A stretch of DNA of 64,000 bases from positions 39,137 through 103,136 of the forward strand of contig NZ_VNFK01000019.1 of the NCBI RefSeq assembly GCF_007786235.1. Direction: 5' to 3'. Numbering within the stretch: the stretch's first letter is position 1; every line of letters begins with the position of its first letter. A model generated the notes under the pieces. That model did not search any database. It worked only from the letters and a program-made list of their open reading frames with translations, and had not been told where the DNA came from. Shown here one piece after another: positions 17,570 to 25,464 of the stretch. The position numbers were made by a program, and so were the translations under genes. This DNA is from Paenarthrobacter nitroguajacolicus. Its GTDB lineage: Bacteria; Actinomycetota; Actinomycetes; Actinomycetales; Micrococcaceae.

Positions 17570-18589
17570 GTGTCCCGAGGGGGAGGGGCCAGACCGCCGG
17601 TGATGGGCGACGTCGCCAAGTTGGCGGGTGTCTCGCACCAGACCGTCTCGCGCGTCCTGAACCACCATCCGAACGTCAGCGGAAAAACCAAGGAGCGTGT
17701 GGAGTCCGCCATCGCAGTCCTCGGGTACCGCCGCAATACGGCCGCTCGCAGCCTGGTCACCCGACGGTCCCGAACCATCGGGGTCCTGGCCTGCGAGACC
17801 GGCCAGTTCGGACCTGCCAACACCCTTTTGGGCGTTGAACAGGCAGGCAGGGAAGCCGGCTATTTCGTCAGCATCGCAAACCTCAGGGAAGTGACCGGTG
17901 ACAGCGTCAACGACGCCATTGCCCATTTCCGGAATCAGTCCGTGGACGGCATTGTCATCCTGGTTCCGCATCCGGACGTTCTGGCGGTCCTGCGGGAGGT
18001 CGCCGTTCCCGTTCCCATAGTGGCAGTAGGCGCCGGCGCGGGTAACCAACTCACCGGCGCCTCGCTCGACCAACGGTTGGGAGCCCGGCTGGCGGTGGAG
18101 CATCTGATGAAGCTCGGGCACCGTCATATTGCCCACATTTCGGGACCGCCGCATTGGATTGACGCCGCCGAGCGCATCAAGGGATGGCAGGAAGCGCTCG
18201 GCGACGCCGGTCTTGAAGCCAACGTCCTCCTACAGGGCGCATGGGATGCTGCGTCCGGGTACCGCGCCGGGTTGGCACTGGCCAACCACCCCGCCATCAC
18301 GGCAGTCTTCGTCGCGAACGACCAAATGGCCGTAGGCGTCCTCCGCGCCGTGCAGGAAGCCGGACGCCAGGTGCCGGGAGACATCAGCGTGGTTGGCTAC
18401 GATGACCAGCCCGAAGCGGAGTTCTTCATGCCGCCGCTGACCACCGTCAAACAGGACTTCGAAGAACTTGGACGCCGTTGCATGGAAGCAGTGCTGCGGG
18501 AACTGGAAGGAGAAGGAGCAAACGGGGAGCAGATCGTGAAACCCCGCTTGGTCATCCGCTCCACAACGGCGTCCCCTGCGCTCCACTAA
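17570..18589 (+). CDS. LacI-family transcriptional regulator of the ChvE-type operon
   Basis: A 339-residue LacI/GalR repressor. The helix-turn-helix is near residues 9-28 (MGDVAKLAGVSHQTVSRVLN), followed by a hinge (RRNTAARSLVTRRSRTIGVL) and the sensor domain ending in VVGYDDQPEAEFFMPPLTTV. The GTG start is 6 bases after gguB, so it is co-transcribed with the transporter. The most likely targets are the two mirror-image operators at 13264-13279 and 13355-13370, giving negative autoregulation with the transported sugar as inducer (inference). It is not closely similar to the other LacI protein in the window. Confidence 0.9.
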   Translation: MSRGGGARPPVMGDVAKLAGVSHQTVSRVLNHHPNVSGKTKERVESAIAVLGYRRNTAARSLVTRRSRTIGVLACETGQFGPANTLLGVEQAGREAGYFVSIANLREVTGDSVNDAIAHFRNQSVDGIVILVPHPDVLAVLREVAVPVPIVAVGAGAGNQLTGASLDQRLGARLAVEHLMKLGHRHIAHISGPPHWIDAAERIKGWQEALGDAGLEANVLLQGAWDAASGYRAGLALANHPAITAVFVANDQMAVGVLRAVQEAGRQVPGDISVVGYDDQPEAEFFMPPLTTVKQDFEELGRRCMEAVLRELEGEGANGEQIVKPRLVIRSTTASPALH

Positions 18590-18592
18590 ACT
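18587..18592 (+). promoter_or_regulatory. Candidate -10 for leaderless pyrE
   Basis: TAAACT ends 7 bases before the pyrE ATG, the spacing of leaderless actinobacterial genes. No strong Shine-Dalgarno is present. Confidence 0.4.
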
Positions 18593-18599
18593 AGAAGCC

Positions 18600-19172
18600 A
18601 TGACTTCCTCGCCTGACACCGCAGCTGCCCGTGCCCGCCTTCTTGAACTCATCAAAGAACTGGCGGTGGTCCGCGGCAAGGTAATCCTCTCCAGCGGCAA
18701 GGAAGCCGACTACTACATCGACCTCCGCCGCATCACCTTGCACCACGAGGCCTCCAAGCTGGTGGGTCAGGTCATGCTGGCAATGATCGACGACGCCGGC
18801 GTTTCGGTTGAGTGCGCCGGCGGACTCACCATGGGTGCCGACCCCGTCGGAACCGCTGTGATGCACGCTGCTGCCGACGCCGGCCGTGCCGTGGACGCGT
18901 TCGTTGTGCGTAAGGCCCAGAAGTCGTACGGCATGGGCCGCCAGGTGGAAGGCCCCTCCGTTGAGGGCCGCAACGTGGTGGTCCTCGAGGACACGTCCAC
19001 CACCGGCGGGTCCGCGCTGACCGCCGTCGAGGGTGTCCGCAAGGCCGGTGGAAATGTGGTGGCCGTCGCCGTGATCGTTGACCGCAACACGGGCGCCAAA
19101 GAGAAGATCGAAGCCGAAACCGGCGTTCCGTACCTCTTCGCTTTCGGCAAGGACGAACTGGGCCTCGACTAA
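18600..19172 (+). CDS. pyrE: Orotate phosphoribosyltransferase
   Basis: Converts orotate and PRPP to OMP in pyrimidine synthesis. The 190-residue protein has the PRPP-binding loop VVVLEDTSTTGGSA near residues 121-134 and the ADYYIDLRR segment near residue 38, both typical of actinobacterial PyrE. It lies 10 bases after the LacI gene but is functionally unrelated. A TAAACT hexamer 7 bases before its ATG suggests an independent, leaderless transcript. Confidence 0.95.
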   Translation: MTSSPDTAAARARLLELIKELAVVRGKVILSSGKEADYYIDLRRITLHHEASKLVGQVMLAMIDDAGVSVECAGGLTMGADPVGTAVMHAAADAGRAVDAFVVRKAQKSYGMGRQVEGPSVEGRNVVVLEDTSTTGGSALTAVEGVRKAGGNVVAVAVIVDRNTGAKEKIEAETGVPYLFAFGKDELGLD

Positions 19173-19253
19173 AAGTTTGTGCCCTGAAGGACGCATCTTA
19201 CGGGCATTGGCTGTACGCAGTCTCCGGGGCTGTAAGGCACTGCCCGTGAAGCC

Positions 19254-19259
19254 TATGCT
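19254..19259 (+). promoter_or_regulatory. Candidate -10 for a leaderless hydrolase gene
   Basis: TATGCT ends exactly 6 bases before the GTG at 19266, which lacks a Shine-Dalgarno. Confidence 0.4.
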
Positions 19260-19265
19260 TGCTGC

Positions 19266-20390
19266 GTGGACGTTCAAGTAGGGAAACTCCCGGCACCGCC
19301 GGAGGTGAACGAAAACCTCCCCACGCCGGTGTCTCCGGAGCCGCAGAAGGCCGAGGATCCGGGCTCATGGGCCCGGATCCTGCCTTACGCTGCCCGGCTC
19401 AAGAAGACGTCCCGCCGTAACTTCCTCATCACCGCCGGAGCTTCCGCTGCGCTTGCCGGGGACATGCTTTTCACCCGGCGCGTACAGGCCGAACGGCGCT
19501 CCACCAAGATCCTCCGAGTCCCGGACCCCTACTCGGATTTGTATTTCCCCAAGGCCAGCTGGTTCCTGTTCCCCGGGTACAAAACCAGCTGGGAGGAGGG
19601 GCAGTGGATCCTGAACTCCCTGCGTCCCGCCCTGCATCAGCGTGGCCGCCTTGCCGCCGTCGGATATTCCAACCTGGGACTGGACGTTGACGAGGTCGTC
19701 CGCGAAATCATTCTTCACGTCCGCGAGCTGGAACTGGAGAAGCTGTACTTCTACGGCCACAGTTTCGGCGGAATGCTCGCCACCCAGGTGGCCGCCCGAC
19801 TTTTGGAACTGCATGGGGTGGAGACGCAGCTGATCGTCCTGGATTCGAGCCCTTTCAGCCGGGCGGACGTCCTCGACCAGAGCTGGTTCGACGGCGTGGT
19901 GTTCCTTTACGAGAATGGCTTCCGCATTCCGTCGGTGCTGCGCGGCGGCTATGAGCTGGGGGAGCGGGTGGTCCATAAGGACGAGCGCACGTGGCGGCAG
20001 ATCCTGGACCAAAGCCTTGAACAACTCTCGCCGATCGCTCCTTCCAGCGTGCTGATCCAGACGGAATCTGCCTACATCTACCATTTTGATGGCCTGCGGT
20101 TTGCCGGAAAGATCGGCGGTGCCAGGATGGCGTTCCTCGGTAACTCCAAGGACGGCACTGTGGACTACGAGTCTGCTCGAGCCGGATGGAGCAAGGTCTT
20201 CGGGGCCAACATGGCGCTGCCCACGCTCAGCACCGAGGGCGCCAGGCCCGCGCACGCCAGCCCGCAATGGAACGGTGGCGTGTACCGGCCCTTGCTGGAG
20301 CGGGTCCAGGATGAGCTTGAGCCCTTGCCGCCGGAGCCCGCGGAGCCGTCTTACCAAGAGCCGAACGGCAAGATCATCCGGCCGGCCTAG
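19266..20390 (+). CDS. Alpha/beta-hydrolase-fold protein with twin-arginine-like N-terminal segment
   Basis: A 374-residue protein of unknown substrate. A 48-residue polar N-terminus is followed by a twin-arginine-like segment (KKTSRRNFLITAGASAALAG, residues 46-65), suggesting Tat export or membrane anchoring. The nucleophile elbow YGHSFGGM places the catalytic Ser near residue 166, after an ELELEKLYF strand, as in alpha/beta hydrolases. A late FLGNSKDGTVDY segment could carry the acid residue. The GTG start is supported by the -10-like TATGCT 6 bases upstream. It converges on the phosphatase gene 6 bases away. Confidence 0.7.
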   Translation: MDVQVGKLPAPPEVNENLPTPVSPEPQKAEDPGSWARILPYAARLKKTSRRNFLITAGASAALAGDMLFTRRVQAERRSTKILRVPDPYSDLYFPKASWFLFPGYKTSWEEGQWILNSLRPALHQRGRLAAVGYSNLGLDVDEVVREIILHVRELELEKLYFYGHSFGGMLATQVAARLLELHGVETQLIVLDSSPFSRADVLDQSWFDGVVFLYENGFRIPSVLRGGYELGERVVHKDERTWRQILDQSLEQLSPIAPSSVLIQTESAYIYHFDGLRFAGKIGGARMAFLGNSKDGTVDYESARAGWSKVFGANMALPTLSTEGARPAHASPQWNGGVYRPLLERVQDELEPLPPEPAEPSYQEPNGKIIRPA

Positions 20391-20396
20391 GTACCG

Positions 20397-21152
20397 CTAG
20401 GTGCCACTGCCCAGCGATTTAACCTCGACGGCGGTGAGGCCCGCCTCTCGCAGGAAGCTGTGAACGTCCCCGTACTCGCGTGCGAAGCCGGCCAGGAAAT
20501 GGCGCATCGCAGCTTCGGGGCTCTGCAGGATCATGAGGTCCGGGCTGAAATACTCTGCCGGTGTTGAAGGGACGCTCAGGCGCCACGTTTCTGCCATGAC
20601 CTCCAGGACATCGGGAAGGTTGGCCGTGGTGGCAGCGTAGTCCGCCACTACGTCGTCTTCGGTTCCGCCGGTTGCGAGCAGTCCGATGGCCGAAATAACC
20701 CCTGTCCGGTCCTTGCCCAACGAACAATGCACCAGCGTGCGTTTGCCGCGGGCAACAGGACGCAGGGCGTCGGCCACCCACTGGGGCCGGATCCGGACCC
20801 ACCCCAGATACAGCTCACCAAGGTCCTCGGCCGTCTCTACGGCTTGGAGCGAACCGGCGATGGCGTTGGGGTCCAGAGGGTTGTGAATGAGTTCGACGGC
20901 GGGCGGGACGACGGCGGGCGGGACGACGGCGGCAGACGCGCCGGCGTCGTGCTTGCTCAAGTCCGAACCGCCGGCGCCGTCGGCAACCAGCCACGGAACC
21001 AGCGACCGCTCAAGCTCGCTCCGCAAGTCCATGATGGCCTGGATGCCGTGCTCCGCCAGGAAGCCCGACGTTGCAGCGGCATCCAAACCGAACGGCTGGC
21101 TCCCCCTGAGTATCCGGCCGCCGGCCAAGGGACGCAGATTGAGCACAGCCAT
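20397..21152 (-). CDS. Tyrosine-protein phosphatase (Y_phosphatase3 family)
   Basis: A 251-residue PTP-superfamily phosphatase. The active-site P-loop HCSLGKDRTG has its catalytic Cys near residue 143, and the N-terminal GGRILRGSQP segment is typical of MptpB/IphP-like enzymes. These remove phosphate from phosphotyrosine or phosphoinositides; the physiological substrate is unknown. A small in-frame duplication gives VVPPAVVPPAV near residues 77-87. The ATG has AAAGGA 7 bases upstream and lies 11 bases after the HAD gene stop, so the two form an operon. Confidence 0.88.
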   Translation of the reverse strand: MAVLNLRPLAGGRILRGSQPFGLDAAATSGFLAEHGIQAIMDLRSELERSLVPWLVADGAGGSDLSKHDAGASAAVVPPAVVPPAVELIHNPLDPNAIAGSLQAVETAEDLGELYLGWVRIRPQWVADALRPVARGKRTLVHCSLGKDRTGVISAIGLLATGGTEDDVVADYAATTANLPDVLEVMAETWRLSVPSTPAEYFSPDLMILQSPEAAMRHFLAGFAREYGDVHSFLREAGLTAVEVKSLGSGT

Positions 21153-21163
21153 TGTTCTGTCCT

Positions 21164-21994
21164 TTAGATCTGGCTCTTGAGGTCGGCCACGGAGTTCAGG
21201 ATCTGGTTGGGCCGGAACGGGAAGGACACAATTTCCTCGCGCTGCGTGATACCGCTGAGCACCAGGACCGTGTGCAGGCCCGCTTCCATGCCGGCCACGA
21301 TGTCCGTGTCCATGCGGTCGCCGATCATGGCGGTGGTCTCGGAGTGGGCGTCGATCTGGTTCATTGCGGAGCGGAACATCATGGGGTTCGGCTTGCCCAC
21401 GATGTACGGCTCGCGGCCGGTAGCCTTGGTGATCATGGCAGCGATGGCGCCGGTTGCCGGCATGGGGCCGTCCTTGGAGGGGCCGGTTGCATCCGGGTTG
21501 GTGGCAATGAAGCGGGCACCGGCCAGGATGTGGCGGACGGCCATGGTGATGGCCTCGAAGGAGTAAGTACGGGTTTCGCCGAGCACCACGAAGTCGGGGT
21601 CGGTGTCCGTGAGGATGAACCCGGCCTCGTGCAGCGCGGTGGTGAGGCCAGCTTCGCCGATGGTGTAGGCGCGGTTGCCCGAATCCGAGGACTGGACCTG
21701 GTCCTTAAGGAACTGCGCCGTGGCCAGGGCAGAGGTCCAGATGTTCTCTTCCGGGACTTCCAGGCCGGACGCACGGAGGCGGGCTGCGAGGTCGCGCGGG
21801 GTGAAGATGGAGTTGTTGGTCAGCACCAGGAAGCGCTTGGACGTATCCACCCAGCGCTGGATGAGTTCAGCTGCGCCGGGGATCGCCTGGTTTTCATGGA
21901 CCAGGACGCCGTCCATGTCCGTGAGCCAGCATTCGATTTCGTGGCCGTTGCGGTAAACGGACGCGGACGTGTGGGGCGTGGATTCTTCTGCCAT
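21164..21994 (-). CDS. HAD-superfamily hydrolase, NagD-like (class IIA)
   Basis: A 276-residue phosphatase of the NagD/AraL type. Motif I DMDGVL places the nucleophile Asp near residue 26, motif II is LTNNS, and the C-terminal MIGDRMDTDIVAGMEAG segment carries the metal-binding Asp residues. I start at the ATG at 21994 because GGAGG lies 6 bases upstream; the frame continues to 22045 without a ribosome site. Likely dephosphorylates small metabolites; substrate not predictable. It is the first gene of a two-gene operon with the tyrosine phosphatase. Confidence 0.9.
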   Translation of the reverse strand: MAEESTPHTSASVYRNGHEIECWLTDMDGVLVHENQAIPGAAELIQRWVDTSKRFLVLTNNSIFTPRDLAARLRASGLEVPEENIWTSALATAQFLKDQVQSSDSGNRAYTIGEAGLTTALHEAGFILTDTDPDFVVLGETRTYSFEAITMAVRHILAGARFIATNPDATGPSKDGPMPATGAIAAMITKATGREPYIVGKPNPMMFRSAMNQIDAHSETTAMIGDRMDTDIVAGMEAGLHTVLVLSGITQREEIVSFPFRPNQILNSVADLKSQI

Positions 21995-22255
21995 ATTTGC
22001 CTCCGGCTGGGGTTGTTCATGCACTGCCACCCAGTCTTTCATCAATCCGCGCCCTTAACATCCTGGAATCCCGCGTATGTGGGTAGTTCTGCCCATGCCG
22101 ATATCTGCTGTGACTTGCCTTTGGCGCCCAGTGCCCCACTAGGCTTGGGGCGGCGCTGGTGTGCCACCACCGTGGGTCGGGGGATCGACATGGTGGATTT
22201 TTCGTGTCGCCAGCGCTTCAGTAGGTCCCCACTTACGCATTTGAAAGGGCCTGCC

Positions 22256-23428
22256 ATGAGCAATAACAACGGAGCGCCGCAGCCTCCCTACAACCCGGAT
22301 GGCGTGCCGCAGCCTCGCTACGACACCGGCCAGGAGCCGTACCGCCAGTACCAGCCGGGCCAGACCCAGCCCATCTACCAGCCGGAAGCACAGCAGCCGG
22401 CCCGGCCTCCGGAAGGCCAGACCGAGGCCTTGCCTTCGCAACCGGGATTCCCCCCACCGGGCGGTCCCTACCCGGGCCAGCCCGGCGAACCCGGCGGATC
22501 GGGCCAGCCCGGCTATCCGGGCGGTCCCTACCCGGGCCAGCCCGGCGGGCCCGGCCAGAACCCGGGTGACCACAACAAGAAGTCACTGTTCCTCATCCTG
22601 GGTGGCGTGGCCGTCGTCGTGATTATTGCGCTGGTAGTTGCGTTCACATGGCTGATCCCGGCGATGACCAAGCCCGTGGCTGTTGAGTCGCCGTCGGTGA
22701 CGTCCTCGGATGCCGCCTCGGATGCCGCCACTGAGCCTTCTGCGGATCCCTCCACCGAGGCTGAGCCTTCCGGTGACGCGTCGGCGTCCACCGACATCCC
22801 GGCCGGGGCCATCCCCTTGCCCGCTGGTTGGGACGGGTTGGCTGGCCCCAGCAACGTTCCGGCTGATGGCGATCCGCTGTTCAGCAAATGGGTGACGGGG
22901 GAATCGTCCTTCCAGTACTTGGCCGAGTGGACCCACGACGAGTCGTTCGGCATCACCAAGGACCCGACATCCGGCGAGGAAATCCAGAAGAAAGCCCAGG
23001 GCACTGTTGAGACCGACGGTGACGGTATAGCGCTCGCCTACGCCTTCTTTGCGGAGTCGGACGAGGGCAAGTTCGGCAAGGACCCGAAGGAGGTCCAGGC
23101 AGCCATCAAGGACATCGAAACCCGATACAAGGGCATGACAGCCACTGAACTGCCGCAGAACCTGGTGGGCCACAAGTGCACCTCCGACTTCAAGACCTCC
23201 ATGCCGGAAATCCGTGAGTTCCGCCGGGGCGAGGCCGTGGTGATCGCATTCACCTGCACCAACGCCCGTGGTGAAGCCATCCAGGCAGTGAACCTCTTCT
23301 CGGTGACGCCATGGGGAACCCCCCAAATGCTGGGCGTCAGCGGACACAAGACGTACTGGGACGCGCACCCGGGGCTCTTCGAACAGTTGGGTAACTCCTA
23401 CCGCATCAACAAGTGGAAGATGGTCTAG
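22256..23428 (+). CDS. Pro/Gln-rich single-pass membrane protein, function unknown
   Basis: A 390-residue protein not recognised beyond its architecture. Residues 1-105 are Pro/Gly/Gln-rich with repeats of the type PGGPYPGQPG. One membrane segment follows (about 110-136), then an acidic Ser/Thr/Glu-rich linker (140-175) and an extracellular domain of about 210 residues with two Cys (HKCTSD and FTCTNA) that could form a disulfide. This layout resembles actinobacterial envelope proteins and extracellular domains of regulators. The ATG at 22256 has AAAGGG 9 bases upstream; the frame stays open far upstream only because it is antisense to the HAD gene. Confidence 0.75.
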   Translation: MSNNNGAPQPPYNPDGVPQPRYDTGQEPYRQYQPGQTQPIYQPEAQQPARPPEGQTEALPSQPGFPPPGGPYPGQPGEPGGSGQPGYPGGPYPGQPGGPGQNPGDHNKKSLFLILGGVAVVVIIALVVAFTWLIPAMTKPVAVESPSVTSSDAASDAATEPSADPSTEAEPSGDASASTDIPAGAIPLPAGWDGLAGPSNVPADGDPLFSKWVTGESSFQYLAEWTHDESFGITKDPTSGEEIQKKAQGTVETDGDGIALAYAFFAESDEGKFGKDPKEVQAAIKDIETRYKGMTATELPQNLVGHKCTSDFKTSMPEIREFRRGEAVVIAFTCTNARGEAIQAVNLFSVTPWGTPQMLGVSGHKTYWDAHPGLFEQLGNSYRINKWKMV

Positions 23429-23443
23429 GAGCCCGCACTCCAG

Positions 23444-23494
23444 CGGGCCACGGGCTCAATCGGGCCACGGGCTCAATCGGGGCACGGACTCAAG
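23444..23494. repeat. Three-copy 17-bp tandem repeat
   Basis: CGGGCCACGGGCTCAAT occurs exactly at 23444-23460 and 23461-23477, with a degenerate third copy at 23478-23494. It lies between the membrane-protein gene and the RNA methyltransferase gene. Confidence 0.8.
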
Positions 23495-23511
23495 CGGGGA
23501 AACGGCAGGGC

Positions 23512-23517
23512 TAAAGT
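23512..23517 (+). promoter_or_regulatory. Candidate -10 for a leaderless methyltransferase gene
   Basis: TAAAGT ends 6 bases before the GTG at 23524. Confidence 0.4.
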
Positions 23518-23523
23518 TGAGGG

Positions 23524-24222
23524 GTGACTGACCTACCCCCCAACACAGCCCTGCCCGCCCCTGCCGTGTCCCAGGAGGGGACCACCGCAGAAGGCGAGGC
23601 CGAAGCGAAGGCGGAGGTCGGCGTCGGGCCTTGGGAAGGCGACTGGCCCGTCGGCGAACACTGGGACCCGGATCTGTTGCGGGACGGCGACCGCCGGAAC
23701 GTCGTGGACCAGTACCGCTATTGGAAGCACGATGCGATCGTGGCGGACCTGGACTCCAAGCGCCACGATTTCCACATTGCCATTGAGAACTGGCAGCACG
23801 ACCTCAACATCGGCACGGTGGTGCGCACGGCCAACGCTTTCCTGGCCAAGGAGGTCCACATTATTGGTCGACGGCGGTGGAATCGTCGCGGGGCCATGGT
23901 CACCGACCGCTACCAGCACGTCCGCCACCACCCCACCGTCGAGGATTTTGTCCAGTGGGCTGAGGGGGAGGGGCTTGCCGTGATCGGCATCGATATCTTC
24001 CCGGATTCCGTGCCGCTGGAGACCTACGACCTCCCCAAGAACTGCGTCCTGGTGTTCGGGCAGGAAGGCCCCGGCCTCACGCCTGAGGTGCACGATGCCG
24101 CCGTCGCAACCCTGTCCATTGAGCAGTTTGGCTCCACGCGTTCCATGAACGCAGCCTCCGCCGCAGCCATCGCCATGCACGCGTGGGTGCGCCGCCACGT
24201 GTTCCAACAGCCGGTCTCATAG
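23524..24222 (+). CDS. SpoU/TrmH-family RNA 2'-O-methyltransferase
   Basis: A 232-residue SPOUT methyltransferase that uses S-adenosylmethionine to methylate ribose in tRNA or rRNA. The three family motifs are visible: NIGTVVRTANAF (about 100), VFGQEGPGLTPEV (about 180) and SIEQFGSTRSMNAASAAAIAMH at the C-terminus, which form the trefoil knot. The first 70 residues are a low-complexity Glu/Ala-rich extension absent from minimal enzymes. The GTG start is preceded by a -10-like hexamer 6 bases away. Which RNA is modified cannot be told from sequence. Confidence 0.88.
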   Translation: MTDLPPNTALPAPAVSQEGTTAEGEAEAKAEVGVGPWEGDWPVGEHWDPDLLRDGDRRNVVDQYRYWKHDAIVADLDSKRHDFHIAIENWQHDLNIGTVVRTANAFLAKEVHIIGRRRWNRRGAMVTDRYQHVRHHPTVEDFVQWAEGEGLAVIGIDIFPDSVPLETYDLPKNCVLVFGQEGPGLTPEVHDAAVATLSIEQFGSTRSMNAASAAAIAMHAWVRRHVFQQPVS

Positions 24223-24228
24223 CTTCCC

Positions 24229-24288
24229 CGAGATGCCACTTAATGACAGTCCCGGAGCGTCGGATTGTCATTAAGTGCCATCTCGGCG
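24229..24288. repeat. 60-bp palindromic element, copy 1
   Basis: Arms CGAGATGCCACTTAATGACA (24229-24248) and TGTCATTAAGTGCCATCTCG (24266-24285) pair with one mismatch around a 17-base loop. A closely related copy with the same loop length lies at 25279-25338, and the two bracket the DUF559-like gene. It begins 6 bases after the methyltransferase stop and could also act as a terminator. Confidence 0.8.
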
Positions 24289-24353
24289 TGGCGGGTGCGG
24301 CCTTGGCTGTGGATAACCCGGTCGGCGCCCTGGCAGACCGGCAAGAATGGGGC

Positions 24354-25286
24354 ATGCGCAGGGCACCACTTCCGGATCATCTGGCCACGGGTTCATTCTC
24401 TGTGCACGCATCGGACAAGGCCGGGGTAACCCGGTCACGGACCCGTGCCAAGGACTTGCTGCTGGTTTCCCGGGGAATTCGAGTCCCGGCCGCGTCCGAT
24501 GCTTCCGGAGCCGCCGCCTTGCGCGCCTACACGGACCTGGATGACTCCTCCATCCTCGTCTCGCTGTCGGCGGCGCGGATCTGGGGTATCCCCGTGCCTG
24601 CCCGGCACAGTGGAGATTGGCGCATTCATCTTGCACGACGGCGGGGATTCAGTTTTCCCCGCAGGGTCAACGTGGCGGGTCACCTCTTCACCCTCCTTCC
24701 GGAGGAAACAGTGGAGTACGACGGCGTCCGGGTCACTTCGCCCGCGCGGACGTGGCTGGACTTGGCCGCGCTGTGGACCGTGGAGGACCTGGTTGTAGCC
24801 GGCGACCACCTGGTGTGCTCCCATGGCCCCGATTTCCCGGTACCCAAGGAAGCGTTGTGCAGCATCGAGGAGTTGAAGCACACCGTGGGAAGCCATCCGG
24901 GCATGCGGGGAGTGCGGACTGCGCGGGCGGCACTGGAACTCATCCGCGTCGGCGCCGACTCCGCCCCCGAATCGCGGATGCGCCTGGCCCTGGTCAACGC
25001 GAACCTGCCCGAACCCGTGCTCAACCACGCGATCCGCAATCAGTTCGGCCATGCCGTGCTGTGGCCGGACGCCGCCTACCTTGAGCACCGGGTCTCCCTC
25101 CAATACGACGGCCATCACCATGGCGGCGCCGAGCAACACTTGCGGGATATCGAGCGCCAGGAGAAGTCGCTCGCCCTTGGCTGGCTGGAAGTCCGGATTT
25201 CCAAGCATGACCTCGAAGGTGAGCGGCCCGCCGTCGTACATAAAGTCCGCCGCGCGCTCCAAAGCCGCGGCTGGCGCGCGAGGTGA
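24354..25286 (+). CDS. DUF559/VSR-like endonuclease-fold protein
   Basis: A 310-residue protein of a group abundant in actinobacteria. The N-terminal half resembles AbiEi-type regulator regions (LLLVSRGIRVPA, SAARIWGIPVPA, SPARTWLDLAAL). The C-terminal 90 residues resemble DUF559, a VSR-type PD-(D/E)XK fold: LWPDAAYLEHRVSLQYDGHHH, then a helix with DIERQEKSLALGW and LEVRI. The usual catalytic Glu of the E-Y-D-G motif reads Gln here, so nuclease activity is uncertain. The ATG at 24354 is chosen; the longer frame runs through the palindrome. Its stop codon lies inside the left arm of palindrome copy 2. Confidence 0.65.
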   Translation: MRRAPLPDHLATGSFSVHASDKAGVTRSRTRAKDLLLVSRGIRVPAASDASGAAALRAYTDLDDSSILVSLSAARIWGIPVPARHSGDWRIHLARRRGFSFPRRVNVAGHLFTLLPEETVEYDGVRVTSPARTWLDLAALWTVEDLVVAGDHLVCSHGPDFPVPKEALCSIEELKHTVGSHPGMRGVRTARAALELIRVGADSAPESRMRLALVNANLPEPVLNHAIRNQFGHAVLWPDAAYLEHRVSLQYDGHHHGGAEQHLRDIERQEKSLALGWLEVRISKHDLEGERPAVVHKVRRALQSRGWRAR

Positions 25287-25338
25287 CACTTAATGACAAT
25301 TGCAGCGCGCGGGATTGTCATTAAATGCCAACTCGGCG
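25279..25338. repeat. 60-bp palindromic element, copy 2
   Basis: Left arm CGAGGTGACACTTAATGACA (25279-25298) matches copy 1 at 18 of 20 bases. After a 17-base loop, TGTCATTAAATGCCAACTCG continues at 25316-25335. It has the same orientation as copy 1, and the TGA stop of the DUF559-like gene (25284-25286) lies inside it. Confidence 0.8.
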
Positions 25339-25464
25339 GAAGTGTTAAGAGCCCCCGTGACCCGAAACACGGCGTCCCCGCGGATATCGCTAGGATGGGT
25401 GCTAGCCGTAAGCGGTCTACTCCAGGGTTACCAACCCACAGACGAATTCAGCATAGGAGTCACC

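Noticed and set aside
16397..18154. A 585-codon minus-strand open frame opposite the sugar permease and LacI genes
   Set aside because: The His/Asp/Gln-rich composition is that of reverse-complemented GC-rich codons; both plus-strand genes are unambiguous.
21152..22255. A long N-terminal extension of the Pro-rich membrane protein
   Set aside because: The upstream part is antisense to the HAD phosphatase gene; the protein start at 22256 has a ribosome site.
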